From Pseudomaricurvus alkylphenolicus (lineage in GTDB: Bacteria > Pseudomonadota > Gammaproteobacteria > Pseudomonadales > Cellvibrionaceae), in contig NZ_JAAQPI010000014.1 of assembly GCF_011683955.1 (NCBI RefSeq), positions 124,001-188,000 of the forward strand: a stretch of DNA of 64,000 nt, read 5' to 3'. The translations under genes and the position numbers were made by a program. The notes under the pieces were generated by a model, which saw nothing but the letters and a program-made list of their open reading frames with translations, did not search any database and had not been told where the DNA came from. Shown piece after piece: positions 35,728 through 44,270 of the stretch. Numbering within the stretch: the stretch's first letter is position 1; every line of letters starts with the position of its first letter.

Positions 35728-35764
35728 ATGATGGTATATCATATTTAAAGTGATTAATTATCAC
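35728..35764. promoter_or_regulatory. Paired palindromic operators upstream of the TBDR operon
   Basis: ATGATGGTATATCAT (35728-35742) and GTGATTAATTATCAC (35750-35764) lie 22 bases apart and 83 bases before the TBDR start. Their arms match those at 34733-34768. The rest of the 335-base gap 35512-35846 shows no gene. Confidence 0.6.
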
Positions 35765-35846
35765 ATACGTAATGGGCCCGCGCTCATTCTATGTAGATGG
35801 TTCCAGCATGAATAATAAGTCCACACCTCAGAGGTAGGAGAGCAAT

Positions 35847-38159
35847 ATGAACAACGCTACTTATATCAAGCGGTTGTTACCGGCCGTGATTGCCATAAAC
35901 ACCTGTATGGTTACTCAGGCAAAGGACGATCTGGGATTTGTGTTAGAAGAGGTAATCATTACTGCGCAGAAACGCGAACAGAGTTTGCAAGAGGTGGGCG
36001 TTGCGGTTAGCGCCTTTACCGGTGAGTCGCTCGAAAATCAAGGCATTACCCAGTCCAACCAGGTGGGGGCTCAGGTGCCCAACTTGACAATCGCCACCAA
36101 TGGCGGGCACGACGGTGCACCGGTATTCTACATCCGTGGGGTAGGCCTTAATGACTTTTCAGTTGCAAACAGTGGCCCTGTGGGTGTTTACCAGGACGAG
36201 GTTTATATCAAAAACCTGTGGGCCCAAAACTTTACGATGTTTGATCTGGCCCAGGTTGAAGTCTTGCGAGGGCCACAAGGCACTTTGTTTGGTCGCAATA
36301 CGACTGCGGGCGCAATGTTGTTTCACTCACGCATGCCGACGGAAGAGCTTGAAGGGCGCCTAAGGTTAGAGGCGGGGAGTTTTGACACTTATACCAGCGA
36401 TGTTGCGATTGGGGGCGCCCTCGCTGAGGGAGTCTCAGGCAGACTGGCATTGCAGCATCTAAGCACTGAAGGCTATCTCGATAATAAAACGACTGACCGA
36501 CGTTCACCCAGAACAGAAAAATGGTCGTACCGGGGTACTCTGCAGTTCGATATCAGCGACACGCTAACAGCCAGAGTGAAATATCAAGGAGGCACCAAGC
36601 AGGGCGTTTCGGTGGCCACTAAAGCGCGCGGTATGTTGGACCCGCTGAGAGGAACCCCTTGTGAGCTCGATAGAATAGACCATTATCAGTGCGCCAATGC
36701 ACTGGGTACGGTTAACCTCAATGATGATATCACTGAGGCACACAACGACTTCGAGCCTAAGCTGGATACCGAATACAATGCCTTGATGACACGGTTTGAC
36801 TGGGACATATCAGACAGCGTGACATTAACCGCTATCAGTTCCTTTGATAAAACAGAGAGCCATCTTGGGGCGGACAGTGACGGTGCCAGCGACGATATTC
36901 TTACCATCATGTTTGACGATGAGTCAAAACAGTTCTCTCAGGAATTTCGTGTGTCTGGTGAAGGGCAGGATAGCAATTGGGTCGTTGGCGTTTATTATCT
37001 TAACGATGAAATCGATGGCTTAACCCATGCGTCGCTATTAGGCCAGCTTGCACCTGTTGTGGCACTGCCTGAAGAACTCACGGGTATTAGTGATGCAAGT
37101 GCGTTGAGTGTGGTATCGGCCACCTCTACTTTTCAGCAAGAGACAGTATCCTACGCTGTCTTTGGTCAATATGAGAAAGACCTCACTGACGACTTGCACC
37201 TTACGTTGGGTCTTCGGTATACCAAAGAGGAGAGTGATCTGAATAACTACCAAACACTTGGGGATTTCGCTGGATTTCCGGTGGCACCAGGCATGCGGGT
37301 GCCATTGAGCGGTGTTCCGTTGGTGATCTACGATGACTCACTTGAGGACGATAACCTATCCGGGAAAATAGGCCTGGATTACCACCTCACCAATGACATT
37401 ATGCTCTACGGCCATGTGAGTACGGCATTTAAGGCTGGTGGATTTAACAGCGCCATATTGACCGATCAATTTCAGGCGAAGCCTTATGAGCCGGAAACCA
37501 GCACCGCCTACGAGTTGGGTGTTAAGGCAACGCTCTGGGGTGATCGCCTTCAGCTTAATGCGGCGAGCTTCTTTTACGATTATAACGACGCCCAAGTGTT
37601 TACCAATATCAGTTCGTCGACTGGCAGTCCGGCGAGGGTGTTAACAAACGCGCCCGAATCAGAAATGAAGGGGTTTGAGGCAGAACTTTTAATACTGCCT
37701 ATGGAGGGTTTAACGGTTCAGCTTGGATTGGGTTATGTGGATTCAGAGTTGAAAGACTTCCGCACCGAAGAGGTCCTGTTGGGCGGTGATCTTCTGGTGA
37801 CGGATTTGTCTGGCAATACCACACCGGTAACGCCCCAGTGGACCTACAACATTCTGGTGAGTTACGAATGGCGTTTGACACAAGGAGATGCGCTTTTTCA
37901 GGTGGACTACAACTGGCAAGACGACATATTTTTCAGTAGCGAAAACATTGAACCCGTCAGTCAGAAAGCTTATGGCATTGTTAACGCAAGATTGGGTTTT
38001 GTCAGTGCCGATGAGCAATGGCAGATGGCGCTCTGGGGGCGTAACCTGGCCGATCAGGAGCATCGCATTTTTGTTTCCGATCTTTCAGACTTTGGCACCT
38101 TTACTGATGATCACGGAGCACCTCGGAGCTTTGGTGTCGAATTTACTTATCATCTTTAA
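35847..38159 (+). CDS. TonB-dependent outer-membrane receptor
   Basis: A 770-residue TBDR: signal-like N terminus, TonB-box region VLEEVIITA, plug motif VEVLRGPQGTLFGRNTTAGA, and a barrel ending with FTYHL. GAGGTAGGAG lies before the ATG. It heads an operon with an SDR and a phosphotriesterase-like hydrolase, under paired TetR-type operators, so it probably imports the substrate of those enzymes. The ligand is unknown, but the EEVIITAQKREQSLQ group includes many receptors for hydrophobic organic compounds. Confidence 0.88.
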   Translation: MNNATYIKRLLPAVIAINTCMVTQAKDDLGFVLEEVIITAQKREQSLQEVGVAVSAFTGESLENQGITQSNQVGAQVPNLTIATNGGHDGAPVFYIRGVGLNDFSVANSGPVGVYQDEVYIKNLWAQNFTMFDLAQVEVLRGPQGTLFGRNTTAGAMLFHSRMPTEELEGRLRLEAGSFDTYTSDVAIGGALAEGVSGRLALQHLSTEGYLDNKTTDRRSPRTEKWSYRGTLQFDISDTLTARVKYQGGTKQGVSVATKARGMLDPLRGTPCELDRIDHYQCANALGTVNLNDDITEAHNDFEPKLDTEYNALMTRFDWDISDSVTLTAISSFDKTESHLGADSDGASDDILTIMFDDESKQFSQEFRVSGEGQDSNWVVGVYYLNDEIDGLTHASLLGQLAPVVALPEELTGISDASALSVVSATSTFQQETVSYAVFGQYEKDLTDDLHLTLGLRYTKEESDLNNYQTLGDFAGFPVAPGMRVPLSGVPLVIYDDSLEDDNLSGKIGLDYHLTNDIMLYGHVSTAFKAGGFNSAILTDQFQAKPYEPETSTAYELGVKATLWGDRLQLNAASFFYDYNDAQVFTNISSSTGSPARVLTNAPESEMKGFEAELLILPMEGLTVQLGLGYVDSELKDFRTEEVLLGGDLLVTDLSGNTTPVTPQWTYNILVSYEWRLTQGDALFQVDYNWQDDIFFSSENIEPVSQKAYGIVNARLGFVSADEQWQMALWGRNLADQEHRIFVSDLSDFGTFTDDHGAPRSFGVEFTYHL

Positions 38160-38179
38160 TGATATCCAGAGGTCAATCC

Positions 38180-38995
38180 ATGTTAGGTAACTTATCCGGT
38201 AAAGTGGCTATCGTGACTGGAGCCGGTCGAGGCATCGGCAGGTCTATTGCTCTGCGTTTGGCACAGGCAGGAGCAGCTGTCGTTATCGCCAACCGAAGTG
38301 AAGACCACGGCCTGAACACACTGTCTCTCATTGAAAGACATGGAGGAACAGGTGTATTTCAACAAACGGATGTTGCGATTAAATCGGATATCGACGAACT
38401 CGTTAATTTGGCCGCCGAGAGATTTGGGCGCCTTGATATCTTGGTGCATAACGCCGGCATATTTCCAGAGCAGCTCATTGACGAACTTGAAGAGGAGGTG
38501 TTGGAACTGACACTGTCCGTCAATCTAAAATCCGCTTTTTGGCTTGCCAAGGCTTGCGCCCCGCATTTTCGCCAAGTAGGGCAGGGCCGCCTGCTGTATA
38601 CCTCGTCCGTGACCGGGCCTAAGGTGTCCTTGCCAGGGCTTGCTCACTATGCGGCCTCTAAGGCAGGCTTGAATGGCTTTATTCGCACGGCAGCGCTGGA
38701 ATACGCCCGAGACAACATAACAGTTAATGGTGTAGAGCCGGGTTTTATCGCTACCCCGGAAATCGAAGCGCTTTTGTCTCCGGAAATGTTGAAAGACATC
38801 GTACGCGTAATACCCAACGGCAGATCGGGAATGGGGGAAGACATCGCCAATGCGATGTTGTTCCTCGCTTCAGACGAATCGGGCTATATCAATGGGCAAA
38901 CCATCACTGTCGACGGTGGAATCACATTGCCGGAATTCCCTGCGATGACCACGCAGTTTTACGAGTCACGCAACCCTGACCAAGCGCACCGATAG
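38180..38995 (+). CDS. Short-chain dehydrogenase/reductase
   Basis: A 271-residue classical SDR: TGAGRGIGRS cofactor loop, HNAGIFPEQ, catalytic YAASK and the end GYINGQTITVDGG. The ATG at 38180 follows AGAGGT; the upstream ATG at 38159 overlaps the TBDR stop. It would oxidise or reduce a hydroxyl/keto group of the compound imported by the TBDR. The substrate is unknown. Confidence 0.86.
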   Translation: MLGNLSGKVAIVTGAGRGIGRSIALRLAQAGAAVVIANRSEDHGLNTLSLIERHGGTGVFQQTDVAIKSDIDELVNLAAERFGRLDILVHNAGIFPEQLIDELEEEVLELTLSVNLKSAFWLAKACAPHFRQVGQGRLLYTSSVTGPKVSLPGLAHYAASKAGLNGFIRTAALEYARDNITVNGVEPGFIATPEIEALLSPEMLKDIVRVIPNGRSGMGEDIANAMLFLASDESGYINGQTITVDGGITLPEFPAMTTQFYESRNPDQAHR

Positions 38996-39007
38996 AAGGA
39001 AACAATT

Positions 39008-40108
39008 ATGAAGAACGTCATGACCGTATGTGGCCCGATTGCGCCGGATGCTCTCGGCTTTACGTCGATGCATGAGCACGTGCTGACCAACTGTGACTTC
39101 TATATGGAGGACTTTGTGCCGATGCTGGGTGATCCACCAGCGCAAGTATTTCCAGCTCCGCCGCAAGCGCCGATAGAGTTAAAAGACCTTGCCTATATGA
39201 ATCATGGCTATTTTGTACGTCATCCCGACGTTTGGGACTTAACTGACGAAACCCTGATGGCGGCAGAAGTCAGTGATTTTCACGCTTGCGGAGGACGGGC
39301 TATTCTCGAATGCAGTGCCCCGGGTATTCGAGGCGACGTAGAGGGCTTGAAGCGAATATCTGAAGCCACTGGCGTCCACATTATTGCGAGCACGGGTCTT
39401 TACGCAGAGAAATCCTGGCCTGAGCGATTTCAGGCGATGAGTATGCACCAGTTTACTGATTATTTGCTCGATGAAATCAATAACGGGATGGAGGGTACGC
39501 GCGTTAAGCCAGGCCAAATCAAGGTTGCCTCCAACGGCAATACCCAGCGCCAACTGGATTTTCTCAGTGCTGCCTCTCATGCATCGAAAGAGACAGGCAT
39601 TATGGTGACTGCGCATCTGGGGGTTGGCACCGGTCAGGAGGACAGTCGTGTTGTTTACCAGACCTTGTTGGAAAACGGTATGTCGCCCGATCGGTTGTTG
39701 ATGTGCCACATTCAAAGTCACGTGCAGATCACGAGCCTTGAGGCATTGTTGGATAACCCTTGCGCCTGGGCGCCACAATTGGACTACATTCGCGAAGTTT
39801 TGGACCAAGGCGTTAATGTTTGTTTTGACTGCTTCGGGATGACCTGGGACACCGAAGCGATCGGATCGGTGAAGGATTCCGATACCTACAAGATTGCTGC
39901 CATTTATCAGCTATTGAGAGAGGGCTACAGTGATCAGATTGTTGTCGGCACGGATGTGTTCGTAAAGAACATGACTCGCCGTTACGGTGGACACGGGTAC
40001 GTCCGTCTGCAGAACTATGTCGTCCCGACCTTGCAACGCATTGGTGTGGAGGATGGCTTAATTGCTAAGCTTGTGGAGAAAACCCCGGCGCGGTTGTTGG
40101 CGTTTTAG
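39008..40108 (+). CDS. Phosphotriesterase-family metal-dependent hydrolase
   Basis: A 366-residue amidohydrolase-superfamily protein of the phosphotriesterase group. SMHEHV supplies the first HxH pair, GQIKVAS the bridging lysine, TAHLGVG and CHIQSH further histidines, and VGTDVF the catalytic aspartate. Members include phosphotriesterases, lactonases and phosphotriesterase-homology proteins; lactonase activity is a common native role. AGAAGGAAACA lies before the ATG and the SDR ends 12 bases upstream. A hydrolase acting on a lactone or ester formed by or fed to the SDR is a reasonable inference. Confidence 0.85.
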   Translation: MKNVMTVCGPIAPDALGFTSMHEHVLTNCDFYMEDFVPMLGDPPAQVFPAPPQAPIELKDLAYMNHGYFVRHPDVWDLTDETLMAAEVSDFHACGGRAILECSAPGIRGDVEGLKRISEATGVHIIASTGLYAEKSWPERFQAMSMHQFTDYLLDEINNGMEGTRVKPGQIKVASNGNTQRQLDFLSAASHASKETGIMVTAHLGVGTGQEDSRVVYQTLLENGMSPDRLLMCHIQSHVQITSLEALLDNPCAWAPQLDYIREVLDQGVNVCFDCFGMTWDTEAIGSVKDSDTYKIAAIYQLLREGYSDQIVVGTDVFVKNMTRRYGGHGYVRLQNYVVPTLQRIGVEDGLIAKLVEKTPARLLAF

Positions 40109-40153
40109 ATGTATCACCCCAGCATCAAAGTGCTGATGGTGAGGCGCCGCCAT

Positions 40154-40879
40154 TTAACTCCAGACCCGCCAGAGAATATTGCCAACGATCACACAAACAA
40201 TGCATTTGTACGCAAGTCGATAGACCGATGCATTGACTGCGCCGGCCAATTGCCTGCCCACATATGACGCTGGTATGGCGCCACAGGCGGTAACCAAAAT
40301 GATGCCCAAGTAGGGCCCGTAGTTAAAACCAAGCAGAGAATAGGATGTGATTTTCATGAGCTCCAGCGCCAGGAAACAACTGGCCAGAGTGGCGGTAATC
40401 TGTTGGTTGCTCAAAGGTGTGCGCATCATGGTTGCCTGGAACAGACCGCCGTATCCAAATAAGGTCGATAGAAATGCGTGCAGCTTCCCGACCCAGTAAA
40501 ACGGATAGCGGATTTTCCACTGTAGTCGGTTTACCGGGGTCAGGAGTGTGGCGAGGATCAGTAGAGAAAGCCCGGTGCCAATGACCTTTTCTGACAGAGA
40601 GACAAACAGCAGAGATCCGGCGATCACACCAACAATACTTCCCGGCACGAAACTGCGAATGGTCTCGGTGTGGATGTGGTGGCGGAAAGCCAGGGTGCGA
40701 CTGACATCGATACAGGCAAGCACGACTGCGAGCACAGGCACTAATGTGGTGGTCGGCAGCAACGCCGAGAGTATCCCCAAAATGATAAAACCGCCACCGA
40801 CGCCAAGCAGGGAGCCCGCGAGAGTCGCCAGGGCGCTGCCACCTAACAGCAGCAGATAATGATCCAGGGTAAATTCCAT
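40154..40879 (-). CDS. TauE/SafE-family membrane permease
   Basis: About 241 residues with six to eight hydrophobic segments and the family start LGVGGGFIILGIL followed by VLACIDVSRTLAF. TauE/SafE proteins include sulfite and organosulfonate exporters. Lying just before the LysR and sulfatase genes it could export sulfite or another sulfur anion, but it may belong to neither unit. The ATG at 40879 is used; a GTG at 40891 is possible. Confidence 0.78.
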   Translation of the reverse strand: MEFTLDHYLLLLGGSALATLAGSLLGVGGGFIILGILSALLPTTTLVPVLAVVLACIDVSRTLAFRHHIHTETIRSFVPGSIVGVIAGSLLFVSLSEKVIGTGLSLLILATLLTPVNRLQWKIRYPFYWVGKLHAFLSTLFGYGGLFQATMMRTPLSNQQITATLASCFLALELMKITSYSLLGFNYGPYLGIILVTACGAIPASYVGRQLAGAVNASVYRLAYKCIVCVIVGNILWRVWS

Positions 40880-40908
40880 GATCACAGTCACCGGGTCAAG
40901 GATAAAGG

Positions 40909-41808
40909 TTATAAGAGCTGTTTAATCTGCTCAATAAACTCCAGCGTCGGTTGAGACACAATGGTGTTTTCTCTCTGGATCACGTAGAGGGGCCAGTGAA
41001 TGCGTTCTGTGTTTACGGCCACAACCTGAAGTTCAGACAACGTTTGCTCAAAACAACTGGGGTGATACGGGATCGCTGCCAGATAAGACCCCTGATCCAG
41101 TAGTGAAAAAGTGATCTGGCGGTTGGCAATGGTCAGGGCATTGTGTGGTATCCGTGCGTTGACCCGGCGGAACGCTGCGCGTATCAGCTGATAAGGCAGG
41201 CCGCCCTGGCCGGGCAACAGCCAATCGTATTCCTCGAGTTCCTTAAGGCTGGGCTGTTGCAGCTGCAAGGCCGGATGGCCTTTACTGGCGACAAAGATGA
41301 CTTCAATCTCCATCAGTTTTTCGTAGCTGACACCCAAAAGACCTTCGTTTTCGTTGAGGACGGTAAACAACAGATCGTATTCGCCGTCGAGAAGCGCGGT
41401 GATCTTGTTCTTCGGGTCGTCTTCGAGCAGGCCGGCCAGTTCGACGTGGGTATCGGGGTGGCTGCTCTTAAACAGATTGATGGCCTTCGGGATCAGTTTA
41501 GGCAGCAATGCCGGAGAGCAGTTGAATTTGAGGCTGTTCTTGTCGTACCGACTCATCAGGTGGATTTCTTCCCTCGCTCGCTGCAGCTCCGCTTTGGCCG
41601 CCTTTGCGCGCCTGAGCAAAATGGCTCCGTTGCGGTTCAACACCAGTCGATTACGTGAGCGATCAAACAGCGGGGCTCCAAGATCCTCCTCCAGGTTGCT
41701 GATGCTCTTGGTGATCGCCGGCTGGGTCAAACAGAGCCGCTCCGCTGCGCCGACCACCCCATTTCCCTCGGCGGTGGCGATAAACGCCTCTAACTGATTG
41801 AATTTCAT
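40909..41808 (-). CDS. LysR-family transcriptional regulator
   Basis: A 299-residue LTTR with N-terminal winged helix (MKFNQLEAFIATAEG then GAAERLCLTQPAITKSISNL) and effector domain. The start at 41808 has GGAG eight bases upstream; the longer frame to 42051 overlaps the TBDR gene. It is divergent from the TBDR-sulfatase operon, with a palindrome between them, and is its likely activator. By position it may also control the permease gene downstream of it. Confidence 0.88.
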   Translation of the reverse strand: MKFNQLEAFIATAEGNGVVGAAERLCLTQPAITKSISNLEEDLGAPLFDRSRNRLVLNRNGAILLRRAKAAKAELQRAREEIHLMSRYDKNSLKFNCSPALLPKLIPKAINLFKSSHPDTHVELAGLLEDDPKNKITALLDGEYDLLFTVLNENEGLLGVSYEKLMEIEVIFVASKGHPALQLQQPSLKELEEYDWLLPGQGGLPYQLIRAAFRRVNARIPHNALTIANRQITFSLLDQGSYLAAIPYHPSCFEQTLSELQVVAVNTERIHWPLYVIQRENTIVSQPTLEFIEQIKQLL

Positions 41809-41892
41809 GAGCTTATCTCCGAACAAAGGCACCACAGAGGCGTGGGGTGGTGGCCGTGATTGAGCCTTGGGGCATGATAATTCCTTCAGAGT

Positions 41893-41907
41893 ATGACTAA
41901 TAGTTAT
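41893..41907. promoter_or_regulatory. LysR-type operator candidate
   Basis: ATGACTAATAGTTAT is a 15-base palindrome (arms ACTA/TAGT) with the T-N11-A frame of LTTR boxes, in the gap between the divergent LysR and TBDR genes. Confidence 0.45.
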
Positions 41908-42020
41908 GCGAATATCAAAAAATATAAATATTATTTTATTTGGGGCTGATCTACTCTGCCTACTGTTCCAACAGTTAATAACAAACAGCGGGCGCCCTGA
42001 GCCCCCTATGGAGAGCATCA

Positions 42021-44186
42021 ATGAAATTACCCAGTCTGAATTCCATGGCAAGTGCCCTGGTCGTGATGTCGGTGGCGGCGCCCGCAGCCTATGCCTTTGA
42101 ACTGGAGGAGGTTGTCGTTACCGTCAATAAGCGCGAGGAAAGCCTGCTGGACGTTGCCGGTTCCGTCAGCGTTATGGGTGCGGAGACCTTGAGTGATTTC
42201 AAGTTGGACGACATGGACGCCGTTATCGACTTCGTCCCCAATGCCACCTTCAATGCGGCACCGAGCGGAACCCCAGTGCTGGCCATCCGGGGGATAGGCA
42301 CGAGGGCCGGCGGTGCCATGCTGGAACAGGACGTGGGCCTGTTTGTGGATGGCGTCTGGGCGGGGCGTAACAACCAACTGCAAGCGGCAATGTTTGACCT
42401 CGATCGAATCGAGGTGCTTAAAGGCACCCAAGCCAGCCTCTACGGCCGCAATACGCTGGTGGGGGCCGTGAGCGCCACCACCCGCAAACCCGGCGACACC
42501 CTTGAGGGTTATCTCAGTCTCGGTTACGAGTTCGAGTATGACTCCTCGACTCTTGAAGGTGCCATCAGCATTCCGGTTACCGATCAGTTCTCACTGCGCC
42601 TCGCGGCTATGTACGAAGATGCAGGAGGCTGGGTAGAGAACCAGGGCGTCAATCGAGATGAGGCGCAATCGGAGAACAGTGCCTTTCGCCTCACCGGTGT
42701 ATACAACACCGACAACGATTGGGTTATTACAGCAAAGGCACAGGTGACCAGCCAGGAACGTGAGGGCAACAGTTTTGTGCGCCTGCTCGAAGGGTCTTTC
42801 AGCGAGTATGACGGCACCGACGAATTTACCCCCGCACCCCCACCGGCATCGGCGGCACTGGGTTACGATGAGGTCGCCTTTGGTACCCGTTTTCAGGTGC
42901 CGGTGCTAACCAATGAAGACATCGGTTCTGAGCGGGACTTTAACGACTTCTCGCTACAGATCGATATCCCCATTGGCGATCACACCCTGACATCGGTGAG
43001 TGGCTACAGTGACATGGATTACCAATCTGTGTTTGATCCCAGCATTCTGAGCGGACCGAGAGTGGTGACCTGGTACGACGAAGATTACGAGCAGTTCTCC
43101 CAAGAGTTGCGTTTGACCTCTCCGGCGGGAGAAGCGTTCGACTATATCGTCGGTCTCTACTACGTTACGCAGGACATTGACCGCCTGAATTTTCAGTACC
43201 TGAACGACGACAAGCGTTTCTGGTACGGCGAGCAGCAAATGGACGCCGCGTCTGTCTTTGGCAGCGGCACTTGGTCCCTGAGCGATACCTTGCGGCTGAT
43301 TGTCGGTGCACGCTATACCGATGAAGAAAAGGAAGCGGACATTATCGTGCTGGGCAGCAATGAAGATCCTGATTTGATTGAGGCGGCCAGTGACCGAGTG
43401 GATGAACAAACCCTGGATGGCTCTATCACCTTCGAGTGGGACGCCACAGACACCGCATTGGTGTTTGCCGGCATCGCCAAGGGTTCCAAAAAACCCGGCC
43501 TTGCCAGTGGTAATCCGGTCAACAACGCGGACTTTGTGGGTGCCGAGTCGCTGTTTATTCCCCTGGAGAAAATTGTCACCTTGGAGGCCGGCGTCAAGTA
43601 CGAGTTGGAAAATGGCTATATCAATGCCACGATCTTCAACATGGATATCTCCGATTTTCAGAATGCCTCCTTTACCAATGGCAATTTGTTGATCAGCTCC
43701 TTTGATGTCACCAGCCAGGGCATCGAGGTGGATGCCTTTATGCATCTGAGTGACGAGTTCAGCCTGACCGTGGGACTGGGTGTGATGGAGGTTGAAAACG
43801 ACGATGCGGGTCCCGGGCAAAATGCTGAGGTGTCGGGTGCGCCGGAGTTCTCCCTCAACAGCACACTGACCTACGAATCAGAAGGGCTTATCAAGGGGTT
43901 TGCCTCTCGCGTCAGCCTGAATCTCAATCATAAGTCAGCCCATTGGCTTAATGCCACCTCCGGTGCCGCTAATAGGTACAACGAAATCGATGCGGTCACG
44001 CTGCTCAATACCAATCTGTCCCTGACGCATCTGGATTCCGGTTTCAAGGTGGCGCTGATTGCAAAAAATCTCACCGATGAGGAATACGCGGATTTCTCCT
44101 ACAACGCTCCGGGGCGCAACAACGACTATATGTACAGCGTGGCTCATGGGCGTACGTTCGGGCTGGAGGCCAGCTACAGCTTCTGA
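42021..44186 (+). CDS. TonB-dependent receptor of the sulfatase locus
   Basis: A 721-residue TBDR: signal-like N terminus ending near APAAYA, TonB-box region LEEVVVTVNKREES, plug segment FDLDRIEVLKGTQASLYGRN, and a barrel ending in ASYSF. It is the first gene of a run with two sulfatases, a DUF485 protein and a symporter, divergent from LysR. It probably imports a sulfated compound into the periplasm. A GC-rich hairpin (44199-44223) lies after the stop. Confidence 0.89.
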   Translation: MKLPSLNSMASALVVMSVAAPAAYAFELEEVVVTVNKREESLLDVAGSVSVMGAETLSDFKLDDMDAVIDFVPNATFNAAPSGTPVLAIRGIGTRAGGAMLEQDVGLFVDGVWAGRNNQLQAAMFDLDRIEVLKGTQASLYGRNTLVGAVSATTRKPGDTLEGYLSLGYEFEYDSSTLEGAISIPVTDQFSLRLAAMYEDAGGWVENQGVNRDEAQSENSAFRLTGVYNTDNDWVITAKAQVTSQEREGNSFVRLLEGSFSEYDGTDEFTPAPPPASAALGYDEVAFGTRFQVPVLTNEDIGSERDFNDFSLQIDIPIGDHTLTSVSGYSDMDYQSVFDPSILSGPRVVTWYDEDYEQFSQELRLTSPAGEAFDYIVGLYYVTQDIDRLNFQYLNDDKRFWYGEQQMDAASVFGSGTWSLSDTLRLIVGARYTDEEKEADIIVLGSNEDPDLIEAASDRVDEQTLDGSITFEWDATDTALVFAGIAKGSKKPGLASGNPVNNADFVGAESLFIPLEKIVTLEAGVKYELENGYINATIFNMDISDFQNASFTNGNLLISSFDVTSQGIEVDAFMHLSDEFSLTVGLGVMEVENDDAGPGQNAEVSGAPEFSLNSTLTYESEGLIKGFASRVSLNLNHKSAHWLNATSGAANRYNEIDAVTLLNTNLSLTHLDSGFKVALIAKNLTDEEYADFSYNAPGRNNDYMYSVAHGRTFGLEASYSF

Positions 44187-44198
44187 GTTAATGCCTCA

Positions 44199-44223
44199 TG
44201 GGGGAGCCCTTAGGGCTTTCCCC
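44199..44223 (+). other. Hairpin between TBDR and first sulfatase
   Basis: GGGGGAGCCC pairs with GGGCTTTCCCC around a TTA loop. No T-run follows, so it may be an mRNA stability or partial termination element that keeps TBDR expression above that of the sulfatases. Confidence 0.45.
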
Positions 44224-44270
44224 TTGCTCCACTCACCAACAATTCGCAGTACCAGCTTGCAGAGGTCTTA

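Noticed and set aside
40108-40153. Hairpin CAGCA/TGCTG between convergent hydrolase and permease genes
   Set aside because: Only five base pairs in the core and no T-run; too weak to call a terminator.
42954-43820. 288-residue reverse-strand frame
   Set aside because: Shadow of the sulfatase-locus TBDR; composition is typical of antisense frames in GC-rich DNA.
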